Shown here: positions 1 through 9,883 of the stretch, one piece after another
Numbering within the stretch: the stretch's first letter is position 1
Layout: each line of letters begins with the position of its first letter
Assembly (NCBI RefSeq): GCF_015291885.1
Contig: NZ_CP036186.1
Coordinates: 4,168,001-4,232,000 of the forward strand
DNA from: Stutzerimonas stutzeri
GTDB taxonomy: Bacteria > Pseudomonadota > Gammaproteobacteria > Pseudomonadales > Pseudomonadaceae
Direction of reading: 5' to 3'
Length of the DNA: 64,000 bases
The notes under the pieces: generated by a model
Told to the model about the DNA's origin: nothing
The model's input: only the letters and a program-made list of their open reading frames with translations
Databases searched by the model: none
Program-made: the position numbers and the translations under genes

Positions 1-77
1 GCATGGTCATCGATACCTTCGACGTCGCCGATCTGCCCGGCCGCATGATCATGCTCAACGAAGCCCTGGGGGTCTGA
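1..77 (+). CDS. C-terminal end of an upstream gene, probably an ABC importer component (partial)
   Basis: An open frame enters from the left edge and stops with TGA at 75-77, sharing one base with the ATG of the next permease gene. The visible tail ends in MLNEALGV. The tight coupling to two LivH/LivM-type permeases suggests it is another subunit of the same importer (ATPase or binding protein). About 25 residues are too few to assign a family, so the function is inferred from position only. Confidence 0.5.
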   Translation, partial: MVIDTFDVADLPGRMIMLNEALGV

Positions 78-964
78 TGACGACGATTTTCGATGTGCCG
101 ATCCAGGCGTTTCTCGGCCAGCTCCTGATCGGCCTGATCAATGGCTCGTTCTACGCCATGCTCAGCCTGGGCCTGGCAATCATCTTCGGCATGCTGAAGA
201 TCATCAACTTCGCCCACGGTGCGCAGTACATGATCGGCGCCTTCGCCGGCTACCTGCTGCTGGCGACCCTGGGCATCAGCTACTGGCCGGCGCTGATCCT
301 TGCGCCGATCATCGTCGGCCTGTGCAGCGCGGTGATCGAACGCCTGGCGCTGTCGCGGCTGTACAACCTCGACCACCTCTACAGCCTGCTCTTCACCTTC
401 GGCCTGGCGCTCGCCCTGGAGGGCGCCTTCCGCTACTTCTACGGCTCCTCCGGGCAACCCTATGCGGTGCCCAAGGAGCTGGCCGGCGGCTACAACCTGG
501 GCTTCATGTTCCTGCCCAAGTACCGCGCCTGGGTGGTGCTGGCCTCGCTGGTGATCTGCATCGCCAGCTGGCTGCTGATCGAGAAGACCAAGCTCGGCGC
601 CTACCTGCGGGCCGCCACCGAGAACCCGACGCTGGTGCGCACCTTCGGCATCAACGTGCCGCTGCTGCTGACCTTCACCTACGGCATGGGCGCGGCGCTG
701 GCCGGGCTGGCCGGCATACTCGCCGCGCCGATCTACCAGGTCAGCCCGCTGATGGGCTCGAACCTGATCATCGTGGTGTTCGCCGTTGTCGTGGTCGGCG
801 GCATGGGCTCGATTCTCGGCGCGATCATCACCGGCTACATGCTCGGCATTCTCGAGGGCCTGACCAAGGTGTTCTATCCGGAGGCTTCCAACATCGTGAT
901 CTTCGTGATCATGGCGATCGTGCTGCTGGTACGCCCGGCCGGTCTGATGGGGAGGGACGCCTGA
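77..964 (+). CDS. Branched-chain amino acid-type ABC transporter permease (LivH-like)
   Basis: The 295-residue hydrophobic protein has the LivH family pattern: an N-terminal GLINGSFYAMLSLGLAIIFG segment, about eight membrane spans, and the EAA-loop-like region around residues 165-215 (TKLGAYLRAATENPTLVRTF). It would form half of the inner-membrane channel of an ATP-driven importer for branched-chain or related amino acids, amides or urea-like solutes. It overlaps its neighbours by 1 bp on both sides, so it is translationally coupled to the upstream partial gene and the second permease. The substrate cannot be read from the permease; no binding protein or ATPase lies inside the window. Confidence 0.9.
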   Translation: MTTIFDVPIQAFLGQLLIGLINGSFYAMLSLGLAIIFGMLKIINFAHGAQYMIGAFAGYLLLATLGISYWPALILAPIIVGLCSAVIERLALSRLYNLDHLYSLLFTFGLALALEGAFRYFYGSSGQPYAVPKELAGGYNLGFMFLPKYRAWVVLASLVICIASWLLIEKTKLGAYLRAATENPTLVRTFGINVPLLLTFTYGMGAALAGLAGILAAPIYQVSPLMGSNLIIVVFAVVVVGGMGSILGAIITGYMLGILEGLTKVFYPEASNIVIFVIMAIVLLVRPAGLMGRDA

Positions 965-1950
965 TGAACAGCCAGCTGAGCGTCACCCCGACCACCAAAC
1001 GCCCGCTGCTGCGCCTGGAAACCGTGCTGATCCTGATCGGCGTGGTCGCCCTGGCGCTGGCGCCTTTCTACTTCTATCCGATCTTCCTGATGAAGGTGCT
1101 GTGCTTCGCCCTGTTCGCCTGCGCCTTCAACCTGCTGCTCGGCTACACCGGCATTCTCTCCTTCGGCCACGCAGCGTTCTTCGGTGGCGCTGCCTATTTC
1201 ACGGCCCATGCGGTCAAGGAGTGGGGGCTATCGCCGGAGTTGGGCATTCTGGTCGGCGTCGCAGGTGCGGCGTTTCTCGGGCTGATAATCGGCTTTCTGG
1301 CGATTCGCCGGCAGGGCATCTACTCGACGATGATCACCCTGGCGCTGTCGCAGATGTTCTTCTTCTTCTGCCTGCAGGCCTCGTTCACCCATGGCGAAGA
1401 CGGTATTCAGAACATCCCGCGCGGGCACCTGTTCGGCCTGATCGATCTCGAGGAGCCGCTGTACATGTACTTCTTCGTGCTCTCGGTATTCCTCGCCGGC
1501 ATGCTGCTGATCTGGCGGGTGATCCATTCGCCGTACGGCATGATCCTGCGCTCGATCCGCGAGAACGAGAACCGCGCCATTTCTCTGGGCTATTCGGTGT
1601 CGCGCTACAAGCTCGGCGCCTTCGTGATGTCCGCCGCGCTGGCGGGACTGGCCGGCGGCCTGAAGGCGCTGGTGTTCCAGTTCGCCACGCTGACCGACGT
1701 CAGCTGGCAGATGTCCGGCGAGGTGGTACTGATGACCCTGCTCGGCGGCATTGGAACGCTGGTCGGCCCGGTTTTTGGCGCGGCACTTGTGACCACGCTG
1801 GGCAACTACTTCGCCACTTCCGAGCTGCCGGTCACGCTGGTCACCGGCATCATCTTCATGGTCTGCGTACTGGTGTTCCGCCGCGGGATGATCGGCGAGT
1901 TCTATGCCTCCCGGCTGGGCAAGAAGCTGCAGCGGCGCCCCGAGGACTGA
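964..1950 (+). CDS. Branched-chain amino acid-type ABC transporter permease (LivM-like)
   Basis: Second permease of the importer, 328 residues, starting at the ATG that overlaps the livH-like stop. The same frame is open further upstream, but that part is out-of-frame reading of the first permease. LivM-family signatures are visible: CAFNLLLGYTGILSFGHAAF near the N-terminus and the cytoplasmic loop RSIRENENRAISLGY around residue 195. It pairs with the LivH-like protein to form the translocation pathway. It is the last gene of the operon; the next gene is convergent, 5 bp beyond the stop. Confidence 0.9.
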   Translation: MNSQLSVTPTTKRPLLRLETVLILIGVVALALAPFYFYPIFLMKVLCFALFACAFNLLLGYTGILSFGHAAFFGGAAYFTAHAVKEWGLSPELGILVGVAGAAFLGLIIGFLAIRRQGIYSTMITLALSQMFFFFCLQASFTHGEDGIQNIPRGHLFGLIDLEEPLYMYFFVLSVFLAGMLLIWRVIHSPYGMILRSIRENENRAISLGYSVSRYKLGAFVMSAALAGLAGGLKALVFQFATLTDVSWQMSGEVVLMTLLGGIGTLVGPVFGAALVTTLGNYFATSELPVTLVTGIIFMVCVLVFRRGMIGEFYASRLGKKLQRRPED

Positions 1951-1955
1951 CGTTC

Positions 1956-2729
1956 TCAGCCGGCGGACTCGAGCAGCTCGTGCAGTTCGACGAACTGCTG
2001 GCTCAGCTTGTGCCGCGGGTCCAGGTACACCAGCGGCATGCAGGCCTGGTGCGACTCGCGCATTTTCACCGAACTCATCAGGTAGACCGGCAGCACCGGA
2101 AGCCCCTCGCTCAGCAGTTCATCGATCATCTGCTGCGGCAGCGCGGCACGCGGCTGGAACTGATTGACCACAATGCCCTCGACCTCGAGCGTCTCGTTGT
2201 GGTCTTCCTTCATCTCCTCGATCTCGTCGAGCAGGCTATACAGCGCCTGGCGGGAAAAGCTGTCGCAGTCGAAGGGAATCAGGCAGCGATCAGCTGCGAT
2301 AAGCGCAGAGACCGTATAAAAATTCAGCGCCGGCGGGGTGTCGAGGTAAATCCGGTCATAGTCCTCGGCAAGACCGTCGAGCAATTTTCGCAGCTTGTTG
2401 ATCTTGTGTTTGGCCTCCAGCTTGGGCTGCAGGTCGGCGAGCTCGGCCGTCGCGCTGATCAAGTGCAGATTGTCGAAGGCCGTTTCGAGGATCGGCGGGC
2501 GCGCCTTCTTGCCAGCGGTACCGCCGGCGAGGATCTGCTTGAAGAAATCGGCGATGCCGGTGGGAATGTCATCGCCGGTCAGCCCGGTCAGGTAATGCGT
2601 GGAGTTTGCCTGGGCGTCCAGATCCACCAGCAGCGTGCGGTAGCCTTGCGATGCACTGACCGCTGCCAGGTTGCAGGCGATGCTCGACTTGCCGACACCG
2701 CCCTTCTGATTGAACACGACCCTGCGCAT
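1956..2729 (-). CDS. ParA/MinD-family ATPase, orphan
   Basis: 257 residues with a deviant Walker A motif right at the N-terminus (QKGGVGKSS, residues 8-16), a switch region VDLDAQAN around 36-43, and DTPP as the Walker B-like segment near 129. These are ParA-type ATPases that position DNA or protein cargo on the nucleoid or membrane. There is a good GGAGG ribosome site seven bases before the ATG. No parB or cargo gene is adjacent; upstream in the same direction lies thyA, 88 bp away. It therefore looks like an orphan ParA of unknown cargo rather than the chromosomal Soj, whose partner normally sits beside it. Confidence 0.85.
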   Translation of the reverse strand: MRRVVFNQKGGVGKSSIACNLAAVSASQGYRTLLVDLDAQANSTHYLTGLTGDDIPTGIADFFKQILAGGTAGKKARPPILETAFDNLHLISATAELADLQPKLEAKHKINKLRKLLDGLAEDYDRIYLDTPPALNFYTVSALIAADRCLIPFDCDSFSRQALYSLLDEIEEMKEDHNETLEVEGIVVNQFQPRAALPQQMIDELLSEGLPVLPVYLMSSVKMRESHQACMPLVYLDPRHKLSQQFVELHELLESAG

Positions 2730-2817
2730 GACTTGCCTCCCAAAATGTACCTGAGCGGTCGAGTCTATACGGCAAATGTGTCGCTCAGGTTATCCGCAAC
2801 GGCAAACCCGACCAAAG

Positions 2818-3612
2818 TCAGACGGCAACGGGTGCCTTGATGTGCGGATGCGCTTCGTAGCCAACCAGTTCGAAGTCCTCGAAGCGGAAGGCGAACAGGT
2901 CCTTCACATCCGGATTGAGCTTCATGGTCGGCAGCGGCAACGGCTCGCGGGTCAGCTGCAGGTCGGCCTGCTCCAGGTGATTGGCGTACAGGTGACAGTC
3001 GCCGCCGCTCCAGATGAGCTCGCCCGGTTGCAGGTCGCAGACCTGCGCCACCATCAGCGTCAGCAGCGCATAGCTTGCGATGTTGAACGGCACGCCGAGG
3101 AAAATATCCGCCGAGCGCTGGTACAGCTGGCAGCTGAGCTTGCCGTCGGCGACGTAGAACTGGAACAGCGCGTGGCACGGCGGCAACGCCATCTGCTCGA
3201 CCAGCGCCGGGTTCCAGGCCGAAACGATCAGGCGGCGCGAATCCGGATTCTTCTTGATCATCGCCAGCAGATTGGCGATCTGATCGATCGATTCACCGTT
3301 TGGCGCCGGCCACGAGCGCCACTGGTAGCCGTACACCGGCCCCAGCTCACCATTCTCGTCGGCCCACTCATCCCAGATGCGCACGCCATTCTCTTTCAGG
3401 TACTTGATGTTGGTGTCGCCCTGAAGGAACCACAGCAGCTCGTGGATGATGGACTTGAGGTGGCACTTCTTGGTGGTGACCAGCGGAAAGCCTTCGGCCA
3501 GATCGAAACGCATCTGATGGCCGAACACGCTGTAGGTGCCAGTGCCGGTACGGTCGCTCTTGAAGGTGCCGTGGTCGCGCACGTGGCGCATCAGGTCGAG
3601 GTACTGTTTCAT
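2818..3612 (-). CDS. thyA: Thymidylate synthase
   Basis: 264 residues, the length of E. coli ThyA. It converts dUMP to dTMP using 5,10-methylene-tetrahydrofolate. The nucleophile is Cys146 in the motif [12 protein letters not shown], and the N-terminal [12 protein letters not shown] and central [18 protein letters not shown] dUMP/folate-binding motifs are intact. It follows lgt in the same direction after a 105-bp gap. The lgt-thyA order is conserved in pseudomonads and many other gammaproteobacteria (established knowledge). Confidence 0.98.
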   Translation of the reverse strand: MKQYLDLMRHVRDHGTFKSDRTGTGTYSVFGHQMRFDLAEGFPLVTTKKCHLKSIIHELLWFLQGDTNIKYLKENGVRIWDEWADENGELGPVYGYQWRSWPAPNGESIDQIANLLAMIKKNPDSRRLIVSAWNPALVEQMALPPCHALFQFYVADGKLSCQLYQRSADIFLGVPFNIASYALLTLMVAQVCDLQPGELIWSGGDCHLYANHLEQADLQLTREPLPLPTMKLNPDVKDLFAFRFEDFELVGYEAHPHIKAPVAV

Positions 3613-3683
3613 CGATTGACTCGAAGCAGGCGCCGAAGCGCGGTGAAAAGGCTGCGCGAATAGTAAAAGGCATGCGCCCCGCT

Positions 3684-3702
3684 TGTCGCCCTCGTGGCGA
3701 CA
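3684..3702. other. Short perfect hairpin between lgt and thyA
   Basis: TGTCGCC and GGCGACA form a 7-bp stem around a 5-base loop, in the gap between the lgt stop and the thyA start. No T-tract follows on either strand, so it is not a convincing intrinsic terminator. It could be an mRNA-processing or attenuation structure. Confidence 0.3.
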
Positions 3703-3717
3703 GGCAGGGCAACGAAA

Positions 3718-4518
3718 TCAGGCCGGAGCCCGACCCGCGTCGCGGCGATAGCCCCAGGCGATCATTGCCAAGCCGAGCAACACCATCGGCACACAGAGCA
3801 CCTGTCCCATGGTCAGCCAACCAAAAGCCAGATAACCCAGCTGCGCATCTGGCACGCGGACGAACTCGACGATGAAGCGGAAGATGCCGTAGCACACCGC
3901 GAACAGCCCGGAAACCGCCATGGTCGGCCGCGGCTTGCGCGAATAGAGCCAGAGAATGACGAACAGCGCGACGCCTTCTAGGGCGAACTGATAGAGCTGC
4001 GACGGGTGCCGCGCCAGCTGCTGCGGATCGGTCGGGAAGACCATCGCCCAAGGCACATCGGTGGCCTTGCCCCAAAGCTCGGCATTGATGAAGTTGCCGA
4101 TACGTCCGGCGCCCAGACCGATCGGCACAAACGGCGCGATGAAATCCATCAGCTCGAAGAAGCTCTTGCCGTTGCGCCGAGCGAAGATCCAGCTGCACAG
4201 TAGTACGCCGATCAGCCCGCCGTGGAAGGACATGCCGCCCTTCCACACCTGCAAAATCAGGCTTGGGTCATTGATGTAGGCAGCCAGATCGTAGAACAGC
4301 ACATAGCCCAAACGCCCACCGACGATCACGCCCATGGCGACCCAGAACACGAGATCGGACAGTTTGTCCTTGGGCCATTCGGGCGCGAAGCGTTGCACCC
4401 GCAGCGAGGCCAGCCACCAGGCACCGCCGATGCCGATCAGGTACATCAGGCCGTACCAGTGAATCTGCAATGGTCCGATGGCGATGGCCACCGGATCGAT
4501 CTGCGGATAGGGCAGCAT
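3718..4518 (-). CDS. lgt: Prolipoprotein diacylglyceryl transferase
   Basis: 266-residue inner-membrane enzyme that moves a diacylglyceryl group from phosphatidylglycerol onto the lipobox cysteine of prolipoproteins. The N-terminus has the [10 protein letters not shown] segment with the conserved H-W-Y-G. The Lgt signature [18 protein letters not shown] lies around residues 136-153, followed by HPSQLYQ. About seven membrane segments are visible. The start is supported by a GAGGAG site. It lies 10 bp after the TauE-like gene and upstream of thyA. Confidence 0.97.
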   Translation of the reverse strand: MLPYPQIDPVAIAIGPLQIHWYGLMYLIGIGGAWWLASLRVQRFAPEWPKDKLSDLVFWVAMGVIVGGRLGYVLFYDLAAYINDPSLILQVWKGGMSFHGGLIGVLLCSWIFARRNGKSFFELMDFIAPFVPIGLGAGRIGNFINAELWGKATDVPWAMVFPTDPQQLARHPSQLYQFALEGVALFVILWLYSRKPRPTMAVSGLFAVCYGIFRFIVEFVRVPDAQLGYLAFGWLTMGQVLCVPMVLLGLAMIAWGYRRDAGRAPA

Positions 4519-4528
4519 CCGTTACTCC

Positions 4529-5311
4529 TCAAACCAGAAAATTGATGCCGACGCTCAGCAGCAGCAAAGCGAACAGCCGTTTCAGAACCTTCGCCGACAG
4601 GCGATGCGCCAGCTTCGCACCGAGCCTGGCGGAGAACATGCTTGTCGCCGCGATGCCAAGCATGGCTGGCAGATAGACGAAGCCCAGACTCCAGTCCGGC
4701 AGTTGCGCCTCGTGCCAACCAACCACCATAAAACTCAACGCCCCGGCGATGGCGATCGGCAGGCCGCACGCGGCGGAGGTCGCAACTGCCTGCTGCATCG
4801 GCACGCTGCGCCAGGTCAGATACGGTACCGACAGCGAGCCTCCGCCAATGCCGAAAATGGCCGACGCCCAGCCAATGAGCACGCCAACAAGCGACAGCTC
4901 CGGCCGTCCGGGTGCTCGACCAGTGGCCTTGGGTCGCAGGTCAAAGCCCATCTGCACGGCCATCGCCAAGGCGAACACACCAATGATCTTCTGCAGCATG
5001 GGCCCCTGGATCGCCGCCGCAGTCAGGCTACCGAGCGCCGCGCCGAGGAGGATACCGAAGGTCATCCACAGCACCATCGGCCAGCGCACCGCACCCTTGC
5101 GATGGTGCGTAAGAATCGAATTGACCGAGGTGAAGACGATGGTGGCCAGCGAAGTCCCGACCGCCAGGTGGGTGAGGATCTCCTGGGAGAATCCCTGAGC
5201 GCTGAAACTGAACACCAGCACCGGCACGATTATCAGCCCGCCGCCCACGCCGAACAGGCCGGCCAGCACCCCGGCGAATCCGCCCAGCAGCAGATACAGC
5301 AGAAACTCCAT
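4529..5311 (-). CDS. TauE/SafE-family sulfite/organosulfonate exporter-like membrane protein
   Basis: About 260 residues with eight predicted membrane segments and the family's duplicated glycine-rich starts: GGFAGVLAGLFGVGGGLIIV near the N-terminus and GVLIGWASAIFGIGGGSLSV at mid-protein. The family exports sulfite or sulfonates, or acts as a general anion permease; the substrate is not predictable here. I start at the ATG at 5311 because it is preceded by a GGGATGGGG ribosome site. An in-frame ATG ten codons earlier lacks one. It is probably first in a run with lgt and thyA. Confidence 0.85.
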   Translation of the reverse strand: MEFLLYLLLGGFAGVLAGLFGVGGGLIIVPVLVFSFSAQGFSQEILTHLAVGTSLATIVFTSVNSILTHHRKGAVRWPMVLWMTFGILLGAALGSLTAAAIQGPMLQKIIGVFALAMAVQMGFDLRPKATGRAPGRPELSLVGVLIGWASAIFGIGGGSLSVPYLTWRSVPMQQAVATSAACGLPIAIAGALSFMVVGWHEAQLPDWSLGFVYLPAMLGIAATSMFSARLGAKLAHRLSAKVLKRLFALLLLSVGINFLV

Positions 5312-5472
5312 GCGCCCCATCCCGGCGAAACAAAACGGCATGTTAGCGGAAAATGCGCGCAGGACGCTCGCGCGGGATGATCACTGCGCGTTATATGCGC
5401 CCCGTCCAACGGTGGCTCACGGCTCTCGCACGACTGTACCCTTGCGGGCCCGGACCGTTCATTAGGTGTCAC

Positions 5473-6228
5473 ATGTGTCTGATCGTTTTCGCCTGGCGCC
5501 CTGGCCACTCGCAACCACTGGTAGTGGCCGCCAACCGCGATGAATTCCACGCCCGTCCCAGCCTGCCATTGGGCTGCTGGGAAGATGCGCCCTGGATCGT
5601 TGGCGGGCGCGACCTGCAGGCCGGCGGTACATGGATGGGCATCACCACCAGCGGACGCTTCGCTGCCCTGACCAATATCCGTGCCCCCGGCCAGCCGACC
5701 GGCCTACGTTCGCGCGGCGAGCTGCCGGAGCACTTCCTGCGCGCAGATCTGCAACCGGCGGACTACCTCGCCGAGCTGGCCGAGCGCCGGGGCGACTATG
5801 CCGGTTTCAACCTGCTGGTCGGCGACCACCAGGCCCTGTGGCATTTCAACTCCCAGAGCGGTTTGGCAACGGCACTGGAGGCTGGCGTCTACGGTTTGTC
5901 CAATGCCGGCCTGGACACGCCTTGGCCCAAGCTGAAGAAGGCCCGCGCAGCACTGGTCGGCGAGCTCGACAAGCCGAACCCCGAGCAGCTGCTGGCGCTA
6001 CTCGCCGATCCTCAGCTGGCGGCTGAGCATGAGTTGCCGCACACCGGCGTTCCGCTGGAATGGGAACGCCGACTGTCGAGCATCTTCATCGTCAGCCCGG
6101 AATACGGCACACGTGCAAGTACAGCGCTGATCCGCCATGCCGACGGTGCGCTGGATATTCTGGAGCGTAGCTTTGGCCCAGACGGGCCGTCAGGCGAGGT
6201 GCGCTACAGCCACCCACCGCGCGGCTGA
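5473..6228 (+). CDS. NRDE-family (TANGO2-like) protein
   Basis: 251 residues starting MCLIVFAW with Cys2, then AANRDEFHARPS, the NRDE motif that names the family, and GGRDLQAGGTWMGI. The family is related to Ntn-hydrolase folds with an N-terminal Cys. Bacterial and eukaryotic (TANGO2) members are linked to haem or lipid handling, but the bacterial biochemistry is poorly defined. The start codon fits an AGGTG site and preserves Cys2. It is divergent from the TauE-like gene and convergent with ptsP, 5 bp beyond its stop. Confidence 0.85.
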   Translation: MCLIVFAWRPGHSQPLVVAANRDEFHARPSLPLGCWEDAPWIVGGRDLQAGGTWMGITTSGRFAALTNIRAPGQPTGLRSRGELPEHFLRADLQPADYLAELAERRGDYAGFNLLVGDHQALWHFNSQSGLATALEAGVYGLSNAGLDTPWPKLKKARAALVGELDKPNPEQLLALLADPQLAAEHELPHTGVPLEWERRLSSIFIVSPEYGTRASTALIRHADGALDILERSFGPDGPSGEVRYSHPPRG

Positions 6229-6233
6229 TGGAC

Positions 6234-8507
6234 TCAAACGGCGGCGGACGGATTGATCAGCTTGTTCAAGCCCAGGTTGCGCAAGGTCAGTTGCACCGTG
6301 CTATGGATGACCTGAGGGCTGTCCAGCAGCATGACGCGCGCGAGCAGCTGCTGTGCGGTATCCATGCTGATCTGGCGTAGCAGCCATTTCACCTTGGGCA
6401 GGTTGGTGGCGTTCATCGACAGGCTGTCGAAGCCCATCGCCAGCAGCAGCATGGCCGCCGCCGGATCGCCCGCCATCTCGCCGCAGATGCTCACCGGCTT
6501 GCCTTCGCTGTGCGCTTCCTTCACCACCCGTTGCAGCGCCTCGAGCACGGCAGGATGCAGGTAGTCGTAAAGGTCGGCCACGCGCGGGTTGTTGCGGTCC
6601 ACCGCCAGCAGGTATTGGGTCAGGTCGTTGGAGCCGACCGAGATAAAGTCCACTTGGCGCGCCAGTTCGCGGGTCAGGTAGACCGCCGCCGGCACTTCGA
6701 TCATCACGCCGACGGGCGGCATGTGAACGTCCAGCCCCTCGTCGCGCACCTCGCACCAGGCACGGTGAATCAGGTGCAGTGCCTCTTCCAGCTCACCAAT
6801 GCCGGAAATCATCGGCAGCAGGATACGCAGGTTGTTCAGGCCGGCGCTGGCCTTGAGCATGGCGCGGGTCTGCAGCAGAAAGATTTCGGGGTGGTCGAGG
6901 GTGACGCGAATACCGCGCCAGCCGAGAAACGGGTTCTCTTCCTTGATCGGGAAATATGGCAGGCACTTGTCGCCACCGATATCGAGACTGCGCATGGTCA
7001 CCGGCAGCGGATGGAAAGCTTCCAGCTGCTCGCGGTAGATCGCCATCTGCTCCTTCTCGCTGGGGAAGCGTTCCTTGATCATGAACGGCACTTCAGTGCG
7101 ATACAGGCCGACGCCCTCGGCGCCGCGCTCCTGCGCACGCACCACATCGGCCAGCAGCCCGGTGTTCACCCACAACGGAATGCGATGGCCGTCGGTGGTC
7201 TCGCATGGCAACTCGCGCAGCACGTCGAGCCCGGCGGAGAGCTGACGCTCCTGCTCGGCGAGCACCTCGTACTGCTCGCGCAGCACCTTGCCCGGGTTGG
7301 TAATGATCTCGCCGCGGTATCCATCGATGATCAGCTCGATGCCGTCGACCTTGGAATACGGCAGGTCGACCGCCCCCATCACCGTGGGTATGCCCATGGC
7401 ACGGGCAAGAATGGCAACGTGGGAGTTGCTCGAACCGAGCACCGAGACCATACCCACCAGCTTGCCCTCGGGCACCTCGCCAAGCATGGCTGGCGACAGC
7501 TCCTCGCTGACCAGAATGGTCTTGTCAGGGTAGGTCAGGGTCTGCTGACGGGCTTCCTGCAGATAGGCAAGCAGGCGCCTGCCGATATCCTTGACGTCCG
7601 ATGCGCGCTCACGGAGGTAGGCGTCGTCCATCATCTCGAAGCGCCGCACGTGCTCGCTGACCACCTGGCGCAGGGCGCCCTGGGCCCACTGTCCGGTACG
7701 GATGACCTTGGTCACTTCGCCGCCCAGCGCGGAGTCGTCGAGCATCATCAGGTATACATTGAACAGCGCGCGCTCTTCCTTGCGCATCTGTGTCGCAAGC
7801 TTCTCCGATAGATTGCGCATGTCCGCGCGCACGGCTTCCAGCGCCGCTTCGAACAGCGTCAGCTCGGCGTCGATATTGTCGATGTTCTTGTCCGGCACCA
7901 CATCCAGATCGGCCGGTGGCAGCACCACCACGGCGGTTCCGACGCCAGCGCCTGGCGCGCCCGGAATGCCGATGAAGCGGGTTTCCTGAATGCCCTTGCC
8001 CTGCCGACCCAGACCGCGGATCGAACCGGTCGCCTCGGCGTGGGCGATAACGCCGGCAAGCTGAGCGCTCATGGTGACCAGGAAGGCTTCTTCGCCCTCG
8101 TCGAACTGACGGCGCTCCTTCTGCTGGATGACCAGTACGCCCATCACCCGCCGATGGTGGATGATCGGCGCGCCGAGGAAGGAGGCATAGCGTTCCTCGC
8201 CGGTTTCGGCGAAGTAGCGATAGCGCGGGTGCTCGGAGGCGTGTTCGAGGTTGAGCGGTTCTTCGCGGGTGCCCACCAGGCCTACCAGACCTTCGTTGGG
8301 CGCCATGCTGACCTTGCCGATGGCGCGCTTGTTGAGGCCTTCGGTGGCCATCAGGACAAAGCGCTGGGTTTCCGGGTCGAGCAGATAGACCGAGCAGACC
8401 TGGCTACCCATGGCCTCCCTGACTCTCAGCACGATGATGCCCAACGCCGCCTTGAGGTCCTTGGCGGCATTCACTTCCTGGACAATCTTGCGCAGCGTGC
8501 CGAGCAT
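6234..8507 (-). CDS. ptsP: Phosphoenolpyruvate-protein phosphotransferase PtsP (enzyme I-Ntr)
   Basis: 757 residues, the expected length for EI-Ntr. An N-terminal GAF domain (about 15-155) precedes the PTS enzyme I body. The phospho-accepting histidine is His363 in SSNSHVAILARAMGIPTVMG. The PEP-binding TIM-barrel follows, with RTEVPFM, MRSLDIGGDK and the catalytic-cysteine motif VSICGEMAGDP near the C-terminus. It takes phosphate from PEP to start the nitrogen PTS chain (PtsO, PtsN), which links carbon/nitrogen status to regulation. The gene follows rppH in the same direction with a 23-bp gap, a conserved rppH-ptsP pairing. Confidence 0.97.
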   Translation of the reverse strand: MLGTLRKIVQEVNAAKDLKAALGIIVLRVREAMGSQVCSVYLLDPETQRFVLMATEGLNKRAIGKVSMAPNEGLVGLVGTREEPLNLEHASEHPRYRYFAETGEERYASFLGAPIIHHRRVMGVLVIQQKERRQFDEGEEAFLVTMSAQLAGVIAHAEATGSIRGLGRQGKGIQETRFIGIPGAPGAGVGTAVVVLPPADLDVVPDKNIDNIDAELTLFEAALEAVRADMRNLSEKLATQMRKEERALFNVYLMMLDDSALGGEVTKVIRTGQWAQGALRQVVSEHVRRFEMMDDAYLRERASDVKDIGRRLLAYLQEARQQTLTYPDKTILVSEELSPAMLGEVPEGKLVGMVSVLGSSNSHVAILARAMGIPTVMGAVDLPYSKVDGIELIIDGYRGEIITNPGKVLREQYEVLAEQERQLSAGLDVLRELPCETTDGHRIPLWVNTGLLADVVRAQERGAEGVGLYRTEVPFMIKERFPSEKEQMAIYREQLEAFHPLPVTMRSLDIGGDKCLPYFPIKEENPFLGWRGIRVTLDHPEIFLLQTRAMLKASAGLNNLRILLPMISGIGELEEALHLIHRAWCEVRDEGLDVHMPPVGVMIEVPAAVYLTRELARQVDFISVGSNDLTQYLLAVDRNNPRVADLYDYLHPAVLEALQRVVKEAHSEGKPVSICGEMAGDPAAAMLLLAMGFDSLSMNATNLPKVKWLLRQISMDTAQQLLARVMLLDSPQVIHSTVQLTLRNLGLNKLINPSAAV

Positions 8508-8530
8508 GCTCAGAGGCTTTCTCCCCGGTC

Positions 8531-9010
8531 TCAGTCCCGCACCGGAAGGCGCGGGGCGAGTTCTTTAAGTGCGCGACGATAGACCTCGCGCTTGAAGGTG
8601 ACCACCTGCCCCAGCGGATACCAGTAACTGACCCAGCGCCAGCCGTCGAACTCTGGCTTGCCGGTCAGATCCATTCGCACACGCTCTTCGGCGCTAGTGA
8701 GGCGCAGCAGAAACCACTTCTGTTTCTGTCCGATGCAAAGCGGCTGGCTGTGGGTACGCACCAGGCGCTGCGGCAGACGATAACGCAACCAGCCACGGGT
8801 GCAGGCGAGGATCTTCACATCCTGCTCTTCCAGGCCGATCTCTTCGTTGAGTTCGCGAAACAGTGCATCTTCCGGCGTCTCACGGGCATTAATCCCGCCT
8901 TGCGGAAATTGCCAGGCATCCTGATTGATCCGCCTAGCCCACAGCACCTGACCGACATCGTTGGTCAGGATGATGCCGACATTAGGGCGAAAACCATCGG
9001 AATCGATCAC
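8531..9010 (-). CDS. rppH: RNA 5'-pyrophosphohydrolase
   Basis: 159 residues from a GTG start at 9010 ([13 protein letters not shown]). This matches the usual length and N-terminus of pseudomonad RppH and has a GAGG site upstream. The frame stays open further upstream, but that extension is not expected in the family. The Nudix box is complete: [20 protein letters not shown], residues about 37-56, followed by IGLE. It removes pyrophosphate from 5'-triphosphorylated mRNA, triggering RNase E decay. It is upstream of and probably co-transcribed with ptsP. Confidence 0.95.
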   Translation of the reverse strand: MIDSDGFRPNVGIILTNDVGQVLWARRINQDAWQFPQGGINARETPEDALFRELNEEIGLEEQDVKILACTRGWLRYRLPQRLVRTHSQPLCIGQKQKWFLLRLTSAEERVRMDLTGKPEFDGWRWVSYWYPLGQVVTFKREVYRRALKELAPRLPVRD

Positions 9011-9194
9011 GGCATACAACCTCGCAGACGCATGTCGCGGCATTGTTCCACAAAACCGCAATAAGCCGAAAGCGCGGAAAGGCGCCATTCGGCAAGTGCC
9101 GGCAAGCTCGCTGACAGGCCGGCCGAGACTGCCCCCGAGCCGGTCTAGACGTTATGCTTGGCTCTACCCTGATCATCCCCGAGGTAAACCATCC

Positions 9195-9848
9195 GTGCGC
9201 CTGGCTCTTTTCGATCTCGACAACACTCTGCTGGCCGGTGACAGCGACCACGCCTGGGGTGAATACCTCTGCCAACGCGGCCTAGTCGATGCAGCCCACT
9301 ACAAGGCCCGGAACGATGCCTTCTATCAGGATTACCTGGCCGGCGACCTAGACGTACACGCCTACCAGAACTTCTGCCAGGAACTGCTCGGCCGCAGCGA
9401 GATGGCGCAGCTGCAGCAATGGCACGACGAGTTCATGCAGGACTTCATCGAACCGATCGTGTTGAGCAAGGGCGAGGCGCTGCTGCGACAGCATCTGGAT
9501 GCAGGCGACAAAGTGGTGATCATCACAGCCACCAACCGCTTCATCACCGGCCCGATTGCCGCGCGCCTGGGTGTCGACACTCTGCTGGCAACCGAATGCG
9601 AGATGCACGACGGCCGCTACACCGGGCGCCTGACCGATATCCCCTGCTTCCAGGAAGGCAAGGTCCAGCGTATCGAACGTTGGCTCGCGGAAACCGAGCA
9701 GACGCTGGAAGGCAGCTATTTCTACAGCGACTCACGCAACGACCTGCCGCTGCTGCAACGCGTAAGCCACCCCGTTGCGGTGGATCCGGACCCGATCCTG
9801 CGCGAGATCGCCACCGAGCGTGGCTGGCAGATCATCTCGCTGCGCTGA
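9195..9848 (+). CDS. HAD-superfamily phosphatase (HAD-IB, SerB-like)
   Basis: 217 residues from a GTG start with a GAGG site ten bases upstream. The catalytic HAD motif I is [13 protein letters not shown] at residues 6-18, motif II is [10 protein letters not shown] around 111-120, and motif IV is [14 protein letters not shown] around 179-192. These place it in the HAD-IB group near phosphoserine phosphatase-like enzymes, but the substrate is unknown; histidinol-phosphate phosphatase or lipid-phosphate phosphatase activity is possible. It is divergent from rppH across a 184-bp shared promoter region. Confidence 0.85.
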   Translation: MRLALFDLDNTLLAGDSDHAWGEYLCQRGLVDAAHYKARNDAFYQDYLAGDLDVHAYQNFCQELLGRSEMAQLQQWHDEFMQDFIEPIVLSKGEALLRQHLDAGDKVVIITATNRFITGPIAARLGVDTLLATECEMHDGRYTGRLTDIPCFQEGKVQRIERWLAETEQTLEGSYFYSDSRNDLPLLQRVSHPVAVDPDPILREIATERGWQIISLR

Positions 9849-9883
9849 TATCGGCGCAGCGTAGATGTGAGGGTTGCTAAGCC

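Noticed and set aside
1101..2840. Long open frame of 579 codons on the plus strand across livM and parA
   Set aside because: It overlaps two well-supported genes, is Arg/Ala/Gly-rich as expected for high-GC shadow frames, and has no ribosome site or domain.
6510..7811. 433-codon open frame antisense to ptsP
   Set aside because: It lies wholly inside ptsP on the opposite strand; composition is typical of antisense reading and no family is recognisable.
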